From Lenzites betulinus (taxonomy: Eukaryota; Basidiomycota; Agaricomycetes; Polyporales; Polyporaceae), in contig JABYQU010000009.1 in NCBI GenBank assembly GCA_022264855.1, forward strand, positions 682,001 to 746,000: a stretch of 64,000 nucleotides of DNA. The letters are read 5' to 3'. Shown here one piece after another: positions 34,887-46,835 of this stretch; positions within the stretch are counted from its first letter, which is position 1; each line of letters opens with the position of its first letter. Position numbers and translations under genes: made by a program. The notes under the pieces are model-generated. The model ran no database searches. It was not told where the DNA came from and was given only the letters and a program-made list of their open reading frames with translations.

Positions 34887-37800
34887 CTACACAGTCGACG
34901 ACGCACGATCTTGCATCTCCATCATTGGTCGGTCGTTCTTGTGCGGGAAGATTCTATGCTGGGATAGCTGCGTCAGCCATTTTCGCGCGATCCTCTTCGC
35001 CTTAGCGCCCTTGTTGATGCTCGAGGCCTCTCCAGAGGAATCGTTATTGTTACCGTCTTCGTCCTCCTTACCAGTGGGGAACACCCGCTCCCGCCACGCA
35101 AGAAGCGTGTCCATAAGGGGTGTTCCGCTGCTCTCCCACCCGGTGAAGATGCACCAGCCGACCAGAATCGTGATAGCGATCCACACTGCCGCAAAGAAGA
35201 AGACCCCGACCCTATCGGGGGTGCTGAAGCACTCAAAGGAAAACGCGAGGAGGAATGTCACCATGCTGCCAGTGGGTGTCAGATGTGGATGATGGATGAG
35301 ACGCATGGCAGACTTACGCCCACATTAGCAGCGCATATGGCAGGCTGTAGATGATCGCGAGTGTCTCGAGGCCAAGGGTAGGGTGTTTGCGCGAGCTCAG
35401 GTATCGCCACTGACACACATGTACAGTTAGTTCCCATTTGCGCCGTGCCACATAACATGAATGCTCACAGCATCATCGGCGGTGTCCTTGGATTTGACTC
35501 GATGCTGACGGATAAGCAACAGACCGAGCAGAATACTGCCCACGCTTGTCACGATGGAGAGATTGCTGCTGATCTGCGCAGCGGACAGTTGTTTACTGCC
35601 ATCGTCTACGCTCGGAATAGCGAGGAACGCGACGTTCGCGTTAAGCAACACCGTGGCCTATTGTCGAACCATCAGAACAATACAACCTCTGCCTGCGAGA
35701 TGTGAACGTACATAGAGCACGAATTCCTGCCACTCGCCCTGCAGTTTACCGATGAAGTCCGACCATGGTAGGATGCAGATGATACCGTCAATCCAGATCT
35801 TCTCGAGTCCTCGGAGGTGGACCTCAGGGGCATTCCAGAAAAGAGGAGAGAGGAGCGTGATAAGAGGTGTTCTCGGGTGCTTCTTGATGTTTAACACGCT
35901 CTGCGTGCGGTTCTGTCGCGCGTAGGTGTGCCCGTACCGATTAAGGTAACGCTGTTGGGCTAAATACCTTCTGAGCATCGGCTGATGAAGTCTTCGGAAC
36001 CTACTCACCAAGGAGACCCATTAACCGACCTGTGAAAGCGTTAGCCTTTGATGCACCTCCTGGGAGTTAGACGGCAGACCTACCCACGATGACCGTGGCG
36101 TATTCACTGTGTGCAATAGCTAGTTGAGAGGAATCTTTGAGATGGTGATGAGTAAAATATGCGTTACACGCACCCTTGGTCGCCTTGACGAGTCCCATCA
36201 TGCGATGGACCTCATCGTGGCGATAGGTAACGGTTGATGTCAAAGCAGTAAGTGTATCTAAAGGCGGTATTAGACCTTCCGCGTTAGCCCATGGGTAGTT
36301 TCGACATACCGACGGCTGCGAACGTCAAGAGGCCGGACAGTTCAGTAAATACGTCCTCCGATATCTCGTGATTGTAAGGATACATTTCGCAATGAGTCCT
36401 GCGGATTGCTGTTGGTAACACTATAACAACGGACACAGTAACAAGACTAACCAATACTTTGCCTCGATCGCGTATTCTGTGTACATGCACGGTAAGCCGT
36501 ACGTGTTAGCATCAGTAGAAAACATCACTCACTGACGTCGGAAGGAGATCGGATACAAGGAACATCGGGCTCCAGGATGGTAAAGATATCGAACTCGGTT
36601 AACCAGAACAGAGAGCGTGTCTTGTGGTCGACATAATAATACAGCCAGTTGTAGCCACCGGAGATAGGCCGCGACTCGAGACCCAACATAAGTTCACAGT
36701 CAGGCGGAAGTTCAAGGCCTTGCTCTCGTATGATTCCGTTGAGTCTTGACTCCAAAACCGCAAGAATACCGCGAATCGTGTAGTCGCGGACATTCGCATC
36801 AGTGTATATTCGCTGAAAAGCAAATTCTGGAATAAGTGGTTGACAAGCACACAAACATATCCAACTCACTTTTTGCGAATGATAAAAGTACAGTCGGCCT
36901 TCTGGATGTATACAAGGTGTCCAACCGTCAGGAACAGGATCTCTAGGGAACAACAATGATTGAACACTCGACCCAAATCGTCTGTCACCTAATGTCCACA
37001 AGACTTACATAGGAAACGTAAGCGTGATAGGTCGTAAGATCCAAACGGCCTCTTCATTCGGGCTGACGACGATTGCTTTATGTCAGAGTCTTGAAACACG
37101 GTGATAACTTCTCGTACGTACATGGTCGGGTAATCATCATAACGGAGCGTCGTCATAACAGGATATATGATCTTCTCGCTCAGCAGCTCGATCGGTATAG
37201 GAGGTAAGGTCTCTGGGGAAGGGGGTACGGTATCTGCGGTGGGTATTGCTAGCGTATTCTGGCTTGGGGTGGGCGCAATCGGAGGTGCGTTTGGAAGCTC
37301 AAACCGAGACCGCAGAGGAGACGAAGAGGGAGTCCTGGAGTGAGCACGTATGGAAGGGGCTTTGGATCGTGACCGCGAGGCTGCACGAGATTGGTTCGAC
37401 GGTGCTCTGGCCGCCACACGATTGATACCGCGCGCTGCGGCACGCTCTGTCGAACGTGCCTCCGGCCTCTCCTGCATGGCCTCCCGGTGAGTTCGTGCAG
37501 AGCCCGTGGTACTCGTAGACTGAACGCCGATGGATATGTCAGATGCTTTGGAGGCATTGGAGTGGGCGTAGGAAAAAGGACGAATTAGTTCACGAAAGCT
37601 TCGTCCCGAGGACTGACCGGGGACGGCTAGGTGGCTCGAGTCGGCATGGGTCGATGCAGGACGAGTCGGAATATCGCCTGGCTGCAGAAACTGATCACCA
37701 TGGGGATGGTCGAGGTGTAGTTCCAGCGCTGAGAGAGGTCGTCGACTCTCGCAGATGGTGACATGCTCGGAAGACGAGTCCGCAATTTGGAAAGGCTCGC

Positions 37801-38002
37801 GGAACTGGATGCTAGGGCATTGTGGCGACCACTTAGGTATTCCCTTTGGCGAATCGTCATCTCCGCGACGTCTGCGTAGTACAAGTCGTTTCCGAAGAGC
37901 ACGCCACAGGTCAATAACGCGTTCCAAGGTTCGCCATGGCCATCGAGCAAGCAAGTTTCGTAGTAAGAGCAGAACAGAGCGTAAGGTCGTAGAGTATGTC
38001 AT
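34887..38002 (-). CDS. WW-like multi-membrane-segment protein (copy 1)
   Basis: Fungal protein of unknown function with a long N-terminal disordered part (first exon 38002 to about 37010, rich in Ser, Arg, Pro and Thr), a WW-like motif and C-terminal membrane segments. The start at 38002 opens MTYSTTLRSVLLLLRNLLAR. The WW-like motif is PVPDGWTPCIHPEGRLYFYH, reached by splicing RFL to YPVPDGW. It is followed by RIYTDANVRDYTIRG, PDCELMLGLESRP and NWLYYYVDHKTRSLFWL. Later exons give YPYNHEISEDVFTELSGLLT and WIDGIICILPWSDFIGKLQG-EWQ. Four hydrophobic segments come next (around VAFLAIPSV, IVTSVGSILLGLLLI, ALLMWAMVTFLLAFSF and VGVFFFAAVWIAITILVGW), ending in a charged tail. Exon edges in the middle are approximate. 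A homologous gene lies at 44977-46835. Function unknown. Confidence 0.7.
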
Positions 38003-38427
38003 GATGGCTTCAAAGGACGTTCAGGGCACAGACATCTAGATATTGACCAGGAGTCCGCGGTGGCCCGTTCGCATTGCGTAGGAGGGTGAGGTGGTGGTAA
38101 ATGGTGAAGTCGTGGGATTGCCAGTGCCATGAGGTCGAATGTCAAGCTGATGGGCTCGACTTGGAGCGCCAAAGAACTCACTTCCGCCACTAGTTCTGAT
38201 TTTGCTTTGCTGATCTAGCATCGCATAACAATCGAGAAAACATCATGTAGGGTGGCAGTACATCCTCGCCAATATGATACTAATAGTGATCTGCCTTGAT
38301 TCCGCCAACCTAATGATTTGAAGCCATCTAACAAAACATGATATGATACTATCAACATCTTGCAAAACTACGTGATTCTAGGCCATATCATTAGGAGCAA
38401 AAGGGACCCTGGAGGCGCGGTAGATGA
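38003..38427. other. Intergenic between two leftward genes
   Basis: Promoter side of the WW-like gene. A 9-bp inverted repeat (CCTAATGAT at 38309-38317, ATCATTAGG at 38387-38395) could form a weak hairpin; there is no target duplication. Confidence 0.35.
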
Positions 38428-39306
38428 TTACCCTCCGCGTCTTACAGAAGCGCGAGGCTGCCAGCTGTGAGGCTCATCGGAGGGAGGAGGCTTCCAGGGA
38501 GACCACTGTTCCGCGGGTGGCTGTGGCCTATCCGTTGGTGGTTCGACATGAGTCGTTTCAGGTGGATTCTGTGGTTCCGTCGCAGTCATGGACGCAGTCG
38601 TTGACGCAGCGGTGTCCTCGGGAGCTTCGCCCACTTGTTCCAAAGGTGCTTGGATATGGCCCGGAGTAAGCACCTGTTGAGACGCTGCGATCCTAGCCGC
38701 CTCTTCTCGATCGCGTGCTTCGATCAACGCAGCATTGAAGAGTACACGACGTTGCCGTGCCAAGTCAGCATGGAGCTCCTACACGTCTGGTAAGCACATT
38801 GAGCACGCGTTGGTACATGCCTTGGGCTCACCTCCAGCGTCGGTGCGTGTTGTCGCGTGTGTGTGAGCCAGGATGTCCACTGGACTGTATCGCCACGCGG
38901 ACGTCAACAGGAAGTCGACATACATTGCGAAAGCGTACATACTTGCGAGCCTTTTCTTTCCCCCGACGTATGCCCACATATCCCTGCCATCGGCATACTT
39001 TACGACTCGCTTAGTGCGCGAATCTAGCGGTGGTTAGCAATGAGGCAGAGCTGTATGCATCACATTGGAACTTACCACTACCATGAGGACTAGGGAGCTC
39101 GAAGAACTGATTTCCTGTGAATCTATGAGAAACAGTGACATTGCTGAGGTTGAAAGGCGCCGCACCTTCTAGATCACTTCCGACAAATCCTCTCTATCGT
39201 TTGGCACCTCGAGTGTTAGTAACAGACTTTCATTGATCCTAAGACCTTCCGTTCAGGTACATACAGGGTTTCGTATCCTTCTGAACAGGCGAGAGAGGAA
39301 AGACAT
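38428..39306 (-). CDS. NDUFA12/NDUFAF2-like complex I protein
   Basis: Small mitochondrial protein of the B17.2 family (complex I subunit NDUFA12 or its assembly paralogue NDUFAF2, mimitin). It begins MSFLSRLFRRIRNP (39306-39265). Splicing gives RGFVGSDLEGNQFFELPSPHGS, where removal of a 51-nt in-frame intron restores the family sequence DLEG-N-FFE. Then come RTKRVVKYADGRDMWAYVGGKKRL, a short exon reading WTSWLTHTRQHAPTLEELHA (from the acceptor near 38884), and DLARQRRVLFNAALIEARDREEAAR. The tail is a disordered Pro/Thr/Glu-rich extension ending at 38428. The WTSWLTHTR motif and the long disordered tail favour NDUFAF2. The 51-nt intron is a multiple of three, so unspliced transcripts would still read through. 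Confidence 0.78.
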
Positions 39307-39528
39307 GGTGGCAGCTGGGAGTAAGATCTGTTCAATGGCCGGGCCGGTTACGCCTTGTAATCAGCTTATAATTACTTACTAACATCATCAGTAATCGGGT
39401 CAGTAGCGTATTAAGACCACTTACCACGGCCATTAGCGCACAAGCTGATCAGTTCGACGCGCGTCGCGTAAGGACGCGTCATCTCAGCCACTTGCCTCCT
39501 ACCTCCGTCTTGACTCTACGCTGCAGAC

Positions 39529-41612
39529 ATGGCTGACGTTGAAATGAAGCCCGTAGACGAGAAGAAAGAAGGAAAGACGGCGGAAGAAGAGAAGAAAGTC
39601 GTGCCGCTCACGCCAACCGCGGAAATCAAGACCAACATTGCACTCATCGACCGAGCGGTCGCAACACTCGAGCCCCGTTTTACGCACCGTGTTCTTAGGT
39701 CTCTGTCGCATCTGAGGAAACGGTTAGACAACAAGGTGTTGCGTGACGCTATCAACGAGACATATACCACCGGTGAGTACATCTCTACATGCTCATATAT
39801 GCTCGCACAATGGCAGAGCTAACTTACGCTATAACCATGTAGACTCCGCCTCGAAGAAGGTCCTCCTTTCATGGCTGCCCGAGGCTTCCACGGAGGAGAC
39901 TATGGACATCGACCCGCCCGCACCCTCCAAACAGGCTCAGGCAGAGCCGGTACCTGAGGCTGAAGTCTACTTCCGCCTCCTCATCCTTCACCACCTCCTC
40001 TTATCCCCTTCAACCTATCCTAAAGCGACGAAGCTCGCGCACGAGACCATTGAGAAGATGCAAGCGCTGAACCGCCGGAGCATGGATCCGATTGCTGCGA
40101 AGGTCTGGTACGCAGTAGAACGGACGTACGAACTCTCCGGCGATCTGGCTGACGCGCGACCGTGAGTACTGTCAACTGTATAGCCCGGATTCTTGTCACC
40201 GGGTATAGTCACGCGCTGTACTTGTCATGGCGGCTGGGCCAGGCTCCGATGCCTGGCGTAATTGCGGCGCGAAGCCGAGCGTAGACTGAGGGTCCCTGTG
40301 GTTCATTGCGGTGGCCAAGCAGCACGGACGCAGCTATCCCCCCGCTTTGGGCGCTCATGAGAAGGGCCACTCAGACACATCTTGAGACGCCTTGGCGATA
40401 CGCTCGCATTCCACATTATTTTACTGAAATTTAGAGTTCTTTTCTGTTGTTTTTGACCGATGCTTTGCAAAAGGACCTGACTGACGCGTACACCCTGGCA
40501 GACACTTCCTTGCGGCGCAGCGTACAGCTGCTCTGCGCCATGATGACGAGACAGAGGCGTCTCTGATCAACCGCATTTTGCGCAGCTACCTGCAGTACAA
40601 CCTGTACGATCAAGCGGACAAGCTGGTCTCGAAGACATCCTTTCCCAGCGCGGCCGCAAACCCCCAGCACGCGCGGTACCACTACTACCTCGGCCGCATC
40701 AAGGCGGTGCAGCTCAAATACACCGCAGCGCACACCAACTTGCAGCAAGCCATTCGCCGCGCACCACCTGCCAAGACGGCACCTGGATTCTACCAGGCCG
40801 TCCACAAGCTTACGATCGTGGTAGAGCTTCTTATGGGCGACATACCGGAGCGCGGCCTCTTCAGACATCCTGTCCTTGAGAAAGCGCTCGTGGGATATTT
40901 TGAGATTGTCAAGGGTAAAGCATTCTCTCACTGTTTTCCAGGGTCTATGCCGACCCTGACGCCCTTTTGTCACACAGCCGTCCGTAACGGATCCCTTTCA
41001 CAGTTCCAGAACACCCTGTCGAAGTATGCGGCGGAGTTTGAGGCTGACAAGACGTATACGCTCATTGTGCGTCTGCGGCAAAACGTGATCAAGACGGGCA
41101 TCCGTCGGCTCTCGCTCTCGTACTCGCGCATCTCGCTGCGGGACATCTGCGTGAAGCTGCACCTCGACTCGGAAGAGGACGCGGAGTACATTGTCGGGAA
41201 GGCGATCCGCGACGGCGTGATCGACGGCCGCATCGTGCACGAGAAGGGCTGGATGGAGTGTGGCGGCCAGAAGAGCGGATATGGCCCCGAAGTCAGCGAC
41301 GTGTTTTCGCGGCGCATTTCCTACTGCCTCGAGCTCCATAACCAGAGCGTCAAGGTGCGTCTTCGTTGTCACTGTCGTCGAAGGGCGGCGCGTGTTCGCT
41401 ATCTCCGCGTATTCGCTCGCACTGCCCGTGAAATTTTCGTTCTGACGGTACCTCTTTCTTCCGTACAGGCGATGCGCTACCCTCTTAACGCGCACAGAAA
41501 GGAACTCGCCGCCGCCGAAGGGGCGCGTGAGCGCGAGAAGGAGCTCGCAAAAGAGATTCAGGAGGGCGGGGACCTCGACGACGACGGCCCAGACCTCGGA
41601 GATGGGTTCTAG
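39529..41612 (+). CDS. RPN3: 26S proteasome regulatory subunit Rpn3 (PSMD3)
   Basis: PCI-domain subunit of the proteasome lid. Start 39529 (MADVEMKPVDEKKEGK). Exon 1 ends NETYTT; exon 2 DSASKKVLLSWLPEASTEET to LADARP (40161); exon 3 from 40502 HFLAAQRTAALRHDDETEAS-LINRILRSYLQYNLYDQADK; AVRNGSLSQFQNTLSKY; then the PCI winged helix with LSYSRISLRDICVKLHLDSE, AEYIVGKAIRDGVIDGRI; ending AMRYPLNAHRKE and an acidic DLDDDGPDLGDGF tail. Roughly 480 residues, normal for the family. The second intron (40162-40501, 340 nt) is far longer than the others. The gene has a divergent neighbour (NDUFAF2-like) only 222 bp upstream. Confidence 0.92.
40162..40501 (+). other. Long intron (340 nt) in RPN3
   Basis: Donor GTGAGT and acceptor CTGGCAG; joining restores ADARP-HFLAAQRTA. 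It contains a perfect 7-bp stem hairpin (GCCAGGC/GCCTGGC, 40238-40257). I could not find convincing snoRNA boxes. Confidence 0.6.
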
Positions 41613-43595
41613 TCCTGTGTTCTCTCGCATTACATGCGGTCGATGTACTTGGGTATGCCCACAATATCACAATGCGCCGCCTCATTCCCTAGCTGTGTGA
41701 TGGCCAATACCACGCAACGTCCAACGATCATCTGCCAGACCCTACTCAGGAGATGCATATCGCAAACTCAAGCTCCACACATAAGGTCGAAGGCGACGCC
41801 GAAATGAACAGCTTTGCCTTGGCTGTGGATTAGTGACGCGAAATGTGGTTCCACAGCGCCACCTTCCCCTCGGGTTATACTTGTGAATCACTACGAGAAG
41901 TGCCTCAACTCAATCCACACTGTCTATATGGTTTCGTGAACTTATCATGGTTCAATCGATGTCGGTGCCCCTCATTGAGAGCATAGCTGGGCAGAGCTGA
42001 GCCCCCAATTACAGCAGTGCACGAAGCGATCAAAGATAGTAGTTCAAGATGAGGTTCCAGATGATGCTGTACCTCTCGGCCTATAGCACGAACCTTCGCG
42101 TTCGAAATAAGTCTATCCGATAATCATGCTCGGAGCAATGTCGCACGTCCAAGTTAACGACACCGCGCATTTGCCAAACGTCGCAGACCCAAGATCGTCC
42201 CCACGAATGTGGTCACAGGACCGCCACCAGTACCTCTAGAGCCAAACCTACTGGCACGCTATGCATTGTTCGAAGCATCCACGTATGACCCGTGCAGCGC
42301 CCCCGCAGACGAGCGCTGCCACATATGCAGTATGAGGGCGTTCGGTGTCACTGATTCACCCTTTATACGCACACTGCAAGGGTGTACGTATACCACTGAG
42401 CAGCCATGAAGGCCGTGGACATCGATGTGCCAGGCTGAGTTACCCGGCACCAATGTGGAAAGCTTGAAGGACGACTCGGAGGCTTTGGAAACGCCGTGAT
42501 TACATACGAAGCATGGTTTTCCGCACGTCGGATCCGCGGAGCTTTCGCCACGATTTTCGCTGTCCTCCTCAAACCCCTCGGCGACTCAAGTATGCAAATT
42601 TGTTTCTCTCCCCGTCGGAGGCCGGATCGGTTTCAGGTTTCCGCGGACTGAACTTGAAAGCTGTGTCGAGCACGATATGCTTTTTTCTGTCATTCCTGGT
42701 AACCCTAAAACGCGCGATCCACTTGTATTGCCGGGCCTCTGGAGCTTCCGTGATAGCATCCTGACATGACGGCTCCACAGCAGTAGGAATCGAGGCGACC
42801 ACATGATCACGCACATCGGCCCCCATGGTGCTCGCGAGTTACATTTTGTGATTAATGTGGATGGAGTGGCGGCACCACCCGAGGCCGAGGTGGACCAGAT
42901 CACCGAACGCAACAGGTTGTAAAGGGAGTTACCATATTAGATGAGAACCACAGCTGTACAAGTCACAGTTTAGAGTAGTGCTCGGTGCCGTTTTCCGGAT
43001 CATGGTTAGCGTCTGGGACGAGTTGTGAATCTAAGCCTTGGAAAGAAGCACCCTGCGCATGGAAGAAAGACACGACATGCAGCAATCAGAACAGCGGCGC
43101 AGGGACTAGGATCCTCTGTCACATCCACATGCGAAGCTTGAGGGGAAAGAGACAGCTCCCGGTCATCTGATGCAGGCAGGCTAGCACAGGCCAGTTGCCT
43201 AATGGACGCATCGATCCCGGCCGGCAGGGGTTGAAAGGCGCGGTGTTCCTCGGTGTGGATGACGAGAGGCACCCAGTGGCAGATAACGAGGCCGTTCCAA
43301 TCATGGAAACGCACAGAGAGTGTTTCTAGATCAAGAAGAGCATGTTGCAAGAGCATTTATCAGTACACCGCCAGCATTTCTTCTGCGTAACTAAGGACGT
43401 CCAGATCCGGATGCCCGTGCGCCGCCGCCCGTAGATCGCCTAATCCAAGTACAAGCCGCGTAGAAGTCACCGTCAAGATTCCAAAGAACAAGACCCGGCC
43501 TTAGCATATTCCACTGTGGACGGTGTGCGGTTATTAGCATAGAACATAGGGCACGGGAGCGATAGTACCTTCGAGCTTCTAGTGCGGCACGCCGA
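41613..43595. other. 2-kb interval with possible gene remnants
   Basis: No complete gene could be built. Codon-like pieces: leftward 42826-42569 (MGADVRDHVVASIPTAVE, QYKWIARFRVTRNDRKKHIV), leftward 43356-43006 (LSVRFHDWNGLVICHWVPL), and a short rightward piece ending near 42922 (ELHFVINVDGVAAPPEAEV). They lie on both strands without joining splice sites, so they may be decayed fragments or chance. Confidence 0.3.
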
Positions 43596-44103
43596 TTAAC
43601 GGGGGCGTCCCCCTTTCTTCGAACCACCCGCGGCGGTCTGCACGGCCTGGCCGCGGGGAATAAAAAAATCGTCCTCCTCATCGTCGCCCTGTTTGCTGGG
43701 AAAATGTTCAGTTATTAGATGATGCTAAAGGACACGTGCCGTCATCGTGGCAGGACCGATGCAACGTGGTAAAGAGACCTAAGCGGTATACGTACCTAGT
43801 AGGAAGGCTCGTGGGCTCGGGGCTGTACGCACAGGCTAAGACGTCAAGCTGGTATAGCGAAAGAATGCCGAACGTCAGAAACGTACGGAGGAGCAGTTGT
43901 AGTACCGGAGGGCTCAGCCGTAAGGCTAGCACCGGGATCGGTGAGATCGGAGTGCCCTGCGTCGGCAAGCCTACATATCCGTGTAGTACACACGATGTCA
44001 GCTCTGGTCATTCTGTCTTCCCTATATGTTTGGTCAGATGAGCTGGCGGAGACCTGCCTCACCTCGCTTCCGGTCCGTGTGTAGTGGTGTTGTTGTCAGA
44101 CAT
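43596..44103 (-). CDS. Small acidic disordered protein, 83 aa
   Basis: A four-exon gene whose exons are each very short: 44103-44063, 43970-43887, 43822-43796, 43695-43596. All introns have good donors (GTGAGG, GTACGT, GTACGT) and acceptors, and the 252-nt sum is in frame. The protein opens MSDNNTTTHGPEAR, is rich in Thr, Pro, Ala and Ser, has an acidic core KQGDDEEDDFFIPRG and ends with a basic GGSKKGGRPR. No transmembrane segment or domain is seen and the function is unknown. A single one of these splices could occur by chance; the agreement of three phases and the composition are the support. Confidence 0.5.
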
Positions 44104-44976
44104 CGGTATGATTCTCGTCGCGAATGTGTGAGGGCGTTGGATGGCAAGAACCTCAAGTTGTACTATCGTCAGCGACGAGGCCGATACCAGGCTGACGGAG
44201 CCAAACCTTACCCTTATTACTTCCAGCGCTGATGAAATTTCGAGAGAAAGTTACAATTTTGTCAACTGAGGCCTGAGGTATCTAAGTTTGCCTACTCCAT
44301 CATCATGTAGTGTCTCGACATATCGATACTTAGATTTAGAGGCAGTTCGCAAGCTTAGGTAGATCTTCAGAAAGAGCGATCTTGGGGCTATAGTAATTAG
44401 AGTATTAATTATTCTGAGTTGGGGTGCAAAACAAATGCTTACTACGCGAATAAACTTCCTACCATTTGTCTTTGAACGAATCCTGTTGAATTCTTGGAAT
44501 CTCAGGCCCATACACCCCCCTCAGGCCCCACACCTCGCGGCCAAGGGCTGGTGGCTCATCCTGCGGACTGACGACGGTTGTTGACACGTCCCGGTGTTTC
44601 TCCTACCGATGTTAACTCAAACGACATCGATATTACTAGTACTGAGTACTGAGTATCCAGGGTCACATGTTACCTCCCTAGCATATTTCTCGAGGCTATA
44701 CCTCATAAGTTTTTCTTTCACAAATGGCTCATTCACGTTGACATTTTACATAGCTTTGCGTGGGAAATGTGGCGCAGCGGACTGCGGCTGGCGGCTGATG
44801 GCGGTGTATACAAAGCGGTAATAGTCATACGCCGCCTTCCCATGGTGCAGAGATTTCATCGCCCTCCGTCCTCCGGCGCCGCACCCATATAAGAAGCCAC
44901 AGGGCCTCAGTCCGCTCATCCGCCATCCGCCCCACAAGTAACCAGTCTCCTCTCCTCCTCTCGCGTACCAATTGCT
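44104..44976. other. Intergenic, divergent promoters
   Basis: A rightward frame at 44026-44232 (RRGRYQADGAKPYPYYFQR end) overlaps the small gene's first exon and has no partner. ATATAAG at 44887-44893 lies about 85 bases before the next ATG and may be a TATA box. Confidence 0.35.
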
Positions 44977-46835
44977 ATGTCGCACTACCAGTCAACCAAA
45001 GACCTCACCGACGTCAACTTGCGTCCCACGACGTCTGCCCTTGGTAGCCGCTATGCACACAAGAAACAGTAGGTCAGACCACCCGAGTGGCACATTTCAT
45101 ACTCACCATGCGCTGCTGCAGGAGTAGGCCTAGTAACATGATCATCCGGCCTGGTCAGTTTGCGTACGCGGGGGAGTCAGAGTAAGCGGGCGATGCGCAA
45201 TTCTGTGGCCGTGGTTAGACCTGACCTCAATCCATAGGCCCAGGTACCTCCCGCTCGGATGGACTTCATTTGTCCAGCCAGAAGGACAGCTCTACTTCGC
45301 GCGCAACAGCTCGCCCCGCGTTGTCACAGACGCATATCTTTATTCTGCCGTGATTCAAGAACGAATATTGCACTATGCGGCTGTGGTGACAAAGGTCATC
45401 GACGCGAAGCAGATCACTCTCCCCGATACTGCGGAAATATACTTGTCGCCCTCGCAGAGCGGCGACGAATGCAGCTACTACGTTGCCGATCACGCAGCGC
45501 ACATACTGTTCTGGTTTGAGGAGGTCGACCTCGATCAGCTGTTGATTCCTGACCTCGTGTCCGAGTCTCACCTTCGTGAGTCGTGGCTGCGCTCATCGCA
45601 GTAATATCGGCTGACGCGGTAGCCCCAGGCTTTGCGCTCGAGGACCTCTACTTCCAGCATGTGGAGCAGTTCCCCTCGCACAGCCCTGCCGGGTTGTCTC
45701 TGCCTGTCGACGAGCTCATTTCCATCTTTATCCATGGCGAAGGCGACCAGATAACGTCCTCAAACTCGACGTTTCCCTTCCAAGCCAAAGAATGCAAGAA
45801 GTTCATTAACTTGCTCGAAGCTGCCAAGCCAAGAATGGAGCAGCCGTCCTCCATCTGCACCGTGGCGCGCCTCTGGAGCGTAATTTGTGAGTAATAGGCC
45901 CACGTACGGTGGCGCACTCCCTCACCATGTTTCCAGCGCGGCATCGCATGCAAACGCATTACGCCCAAGAGCACGCACGACTAAGCCGCGACCAAATGAT
46001 CATCGACATCCCTGAGACACCTCGAGGCGTGATCTTCGCTGCCACCTCACGTATGCTTGCGGGCATCCCGGAGACGTACGCGGCGAAGCTGGACCGCCTG
46101 TTCGCGGACGAAATCGTCTTCCTCAGCCCGTGGCGTGACTTCGTGGATGAACGCCGCGCAGAATGGCAGCAATCCTTGTCTTGGGTACGTCCACGCGCTA
46201 TTCGTCGGACATGCTTCCACTGACAGGAGCATTGCTCTCGCGTGATCGTATTTGACAGTCACTAGGCCTCGCGATGTGAGCATCCCGCAGCCGATCATGT
46301 CACGCCGTGTTCTGACGAGTCCTTCCTTGCAGTGTTAACGCTCTTTTTCTTGCGCTCCCGCCCTTTTCGAGTGCCATCGCCAGCCTCTCGCTCTTGTGCT
46401 GTGCGATCGCCGTCGTCGCCAGTCTCACCCTTTCCCTCACCTACAACGACGCGACCACGTGGTGCGCTGAGCAAGTGGTAAGCCCTCACATATCTTCAGC
46501 GGAGTCCGACGGACTAACAGGTGCTCCCGCAGGCTGAGTACCTCTCCGAGAGCAAGCAGGCATCCCCGGGCTTTCGGCGGCTCGCCCTCGCGCTCAGCGC
46601 GCCCCGGGCCACGTTCATCTGGGCAGCATTCCTTGCGTCATCCCAGGCGCTCTATATCCTCCAAAGCGCAACAAACGTCTTCGTGCTCGCCGCACTCATC
46701 GGCCTGGTGCTGCTCGCGCGCACGCCCTGGGGACGCTGGGCGAAAGCTGCGTCTTCGATTCTCCCGCGGTGCCGCCGCGTCCAGGATAAAGACGCGATGC
46801 ATATGGGCGACAATAGTGTCTGCATACAAGTCTGA
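44977..46835 (+). CDS. WW-like multi-membrane-segment protein (copy 2)
   Basis: Paralogue of the gene at 34887-38002 but with a much shorter N-terminus. The start at 44977 gives MSHYQSTKDLTDVNLRPT; splicing yields QSRPSNMIIRPGQFAYAGES-E-PRYLPLGWTSFVQPEGQLYF (WW-like: W...Y spacing). Further exons: DAYLYSAVIQERILHYAAV, PSQSGDECSYYVADHAAHIL-FWFEEVDLDQLL, ALEDLYFQHVEQFPSH, DELISIFIHGEGDQ, then LDRLFADEIVFLSPWRDFVD-ERRAEWQ, which aligns with WSDFIGKLQGEWQ in copy 1. The C-terminus has hydrophobic segments (SLLCCAIAVVASLTLSLTY and FVLAALIGLVLLAR) and ends VCIQV. The family is widespread and duplicated in Agaricomycetes as far as I recall; the function is unknown. Confidence 0.7.

Noticed and set aside
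38309..38395. CCTAATGAT/ATCATTAGG inverted repeat as a small transposon
   Set aside because: Only 9 bp, no target duplication at the flanks, and AT-rich context makes chance likely.
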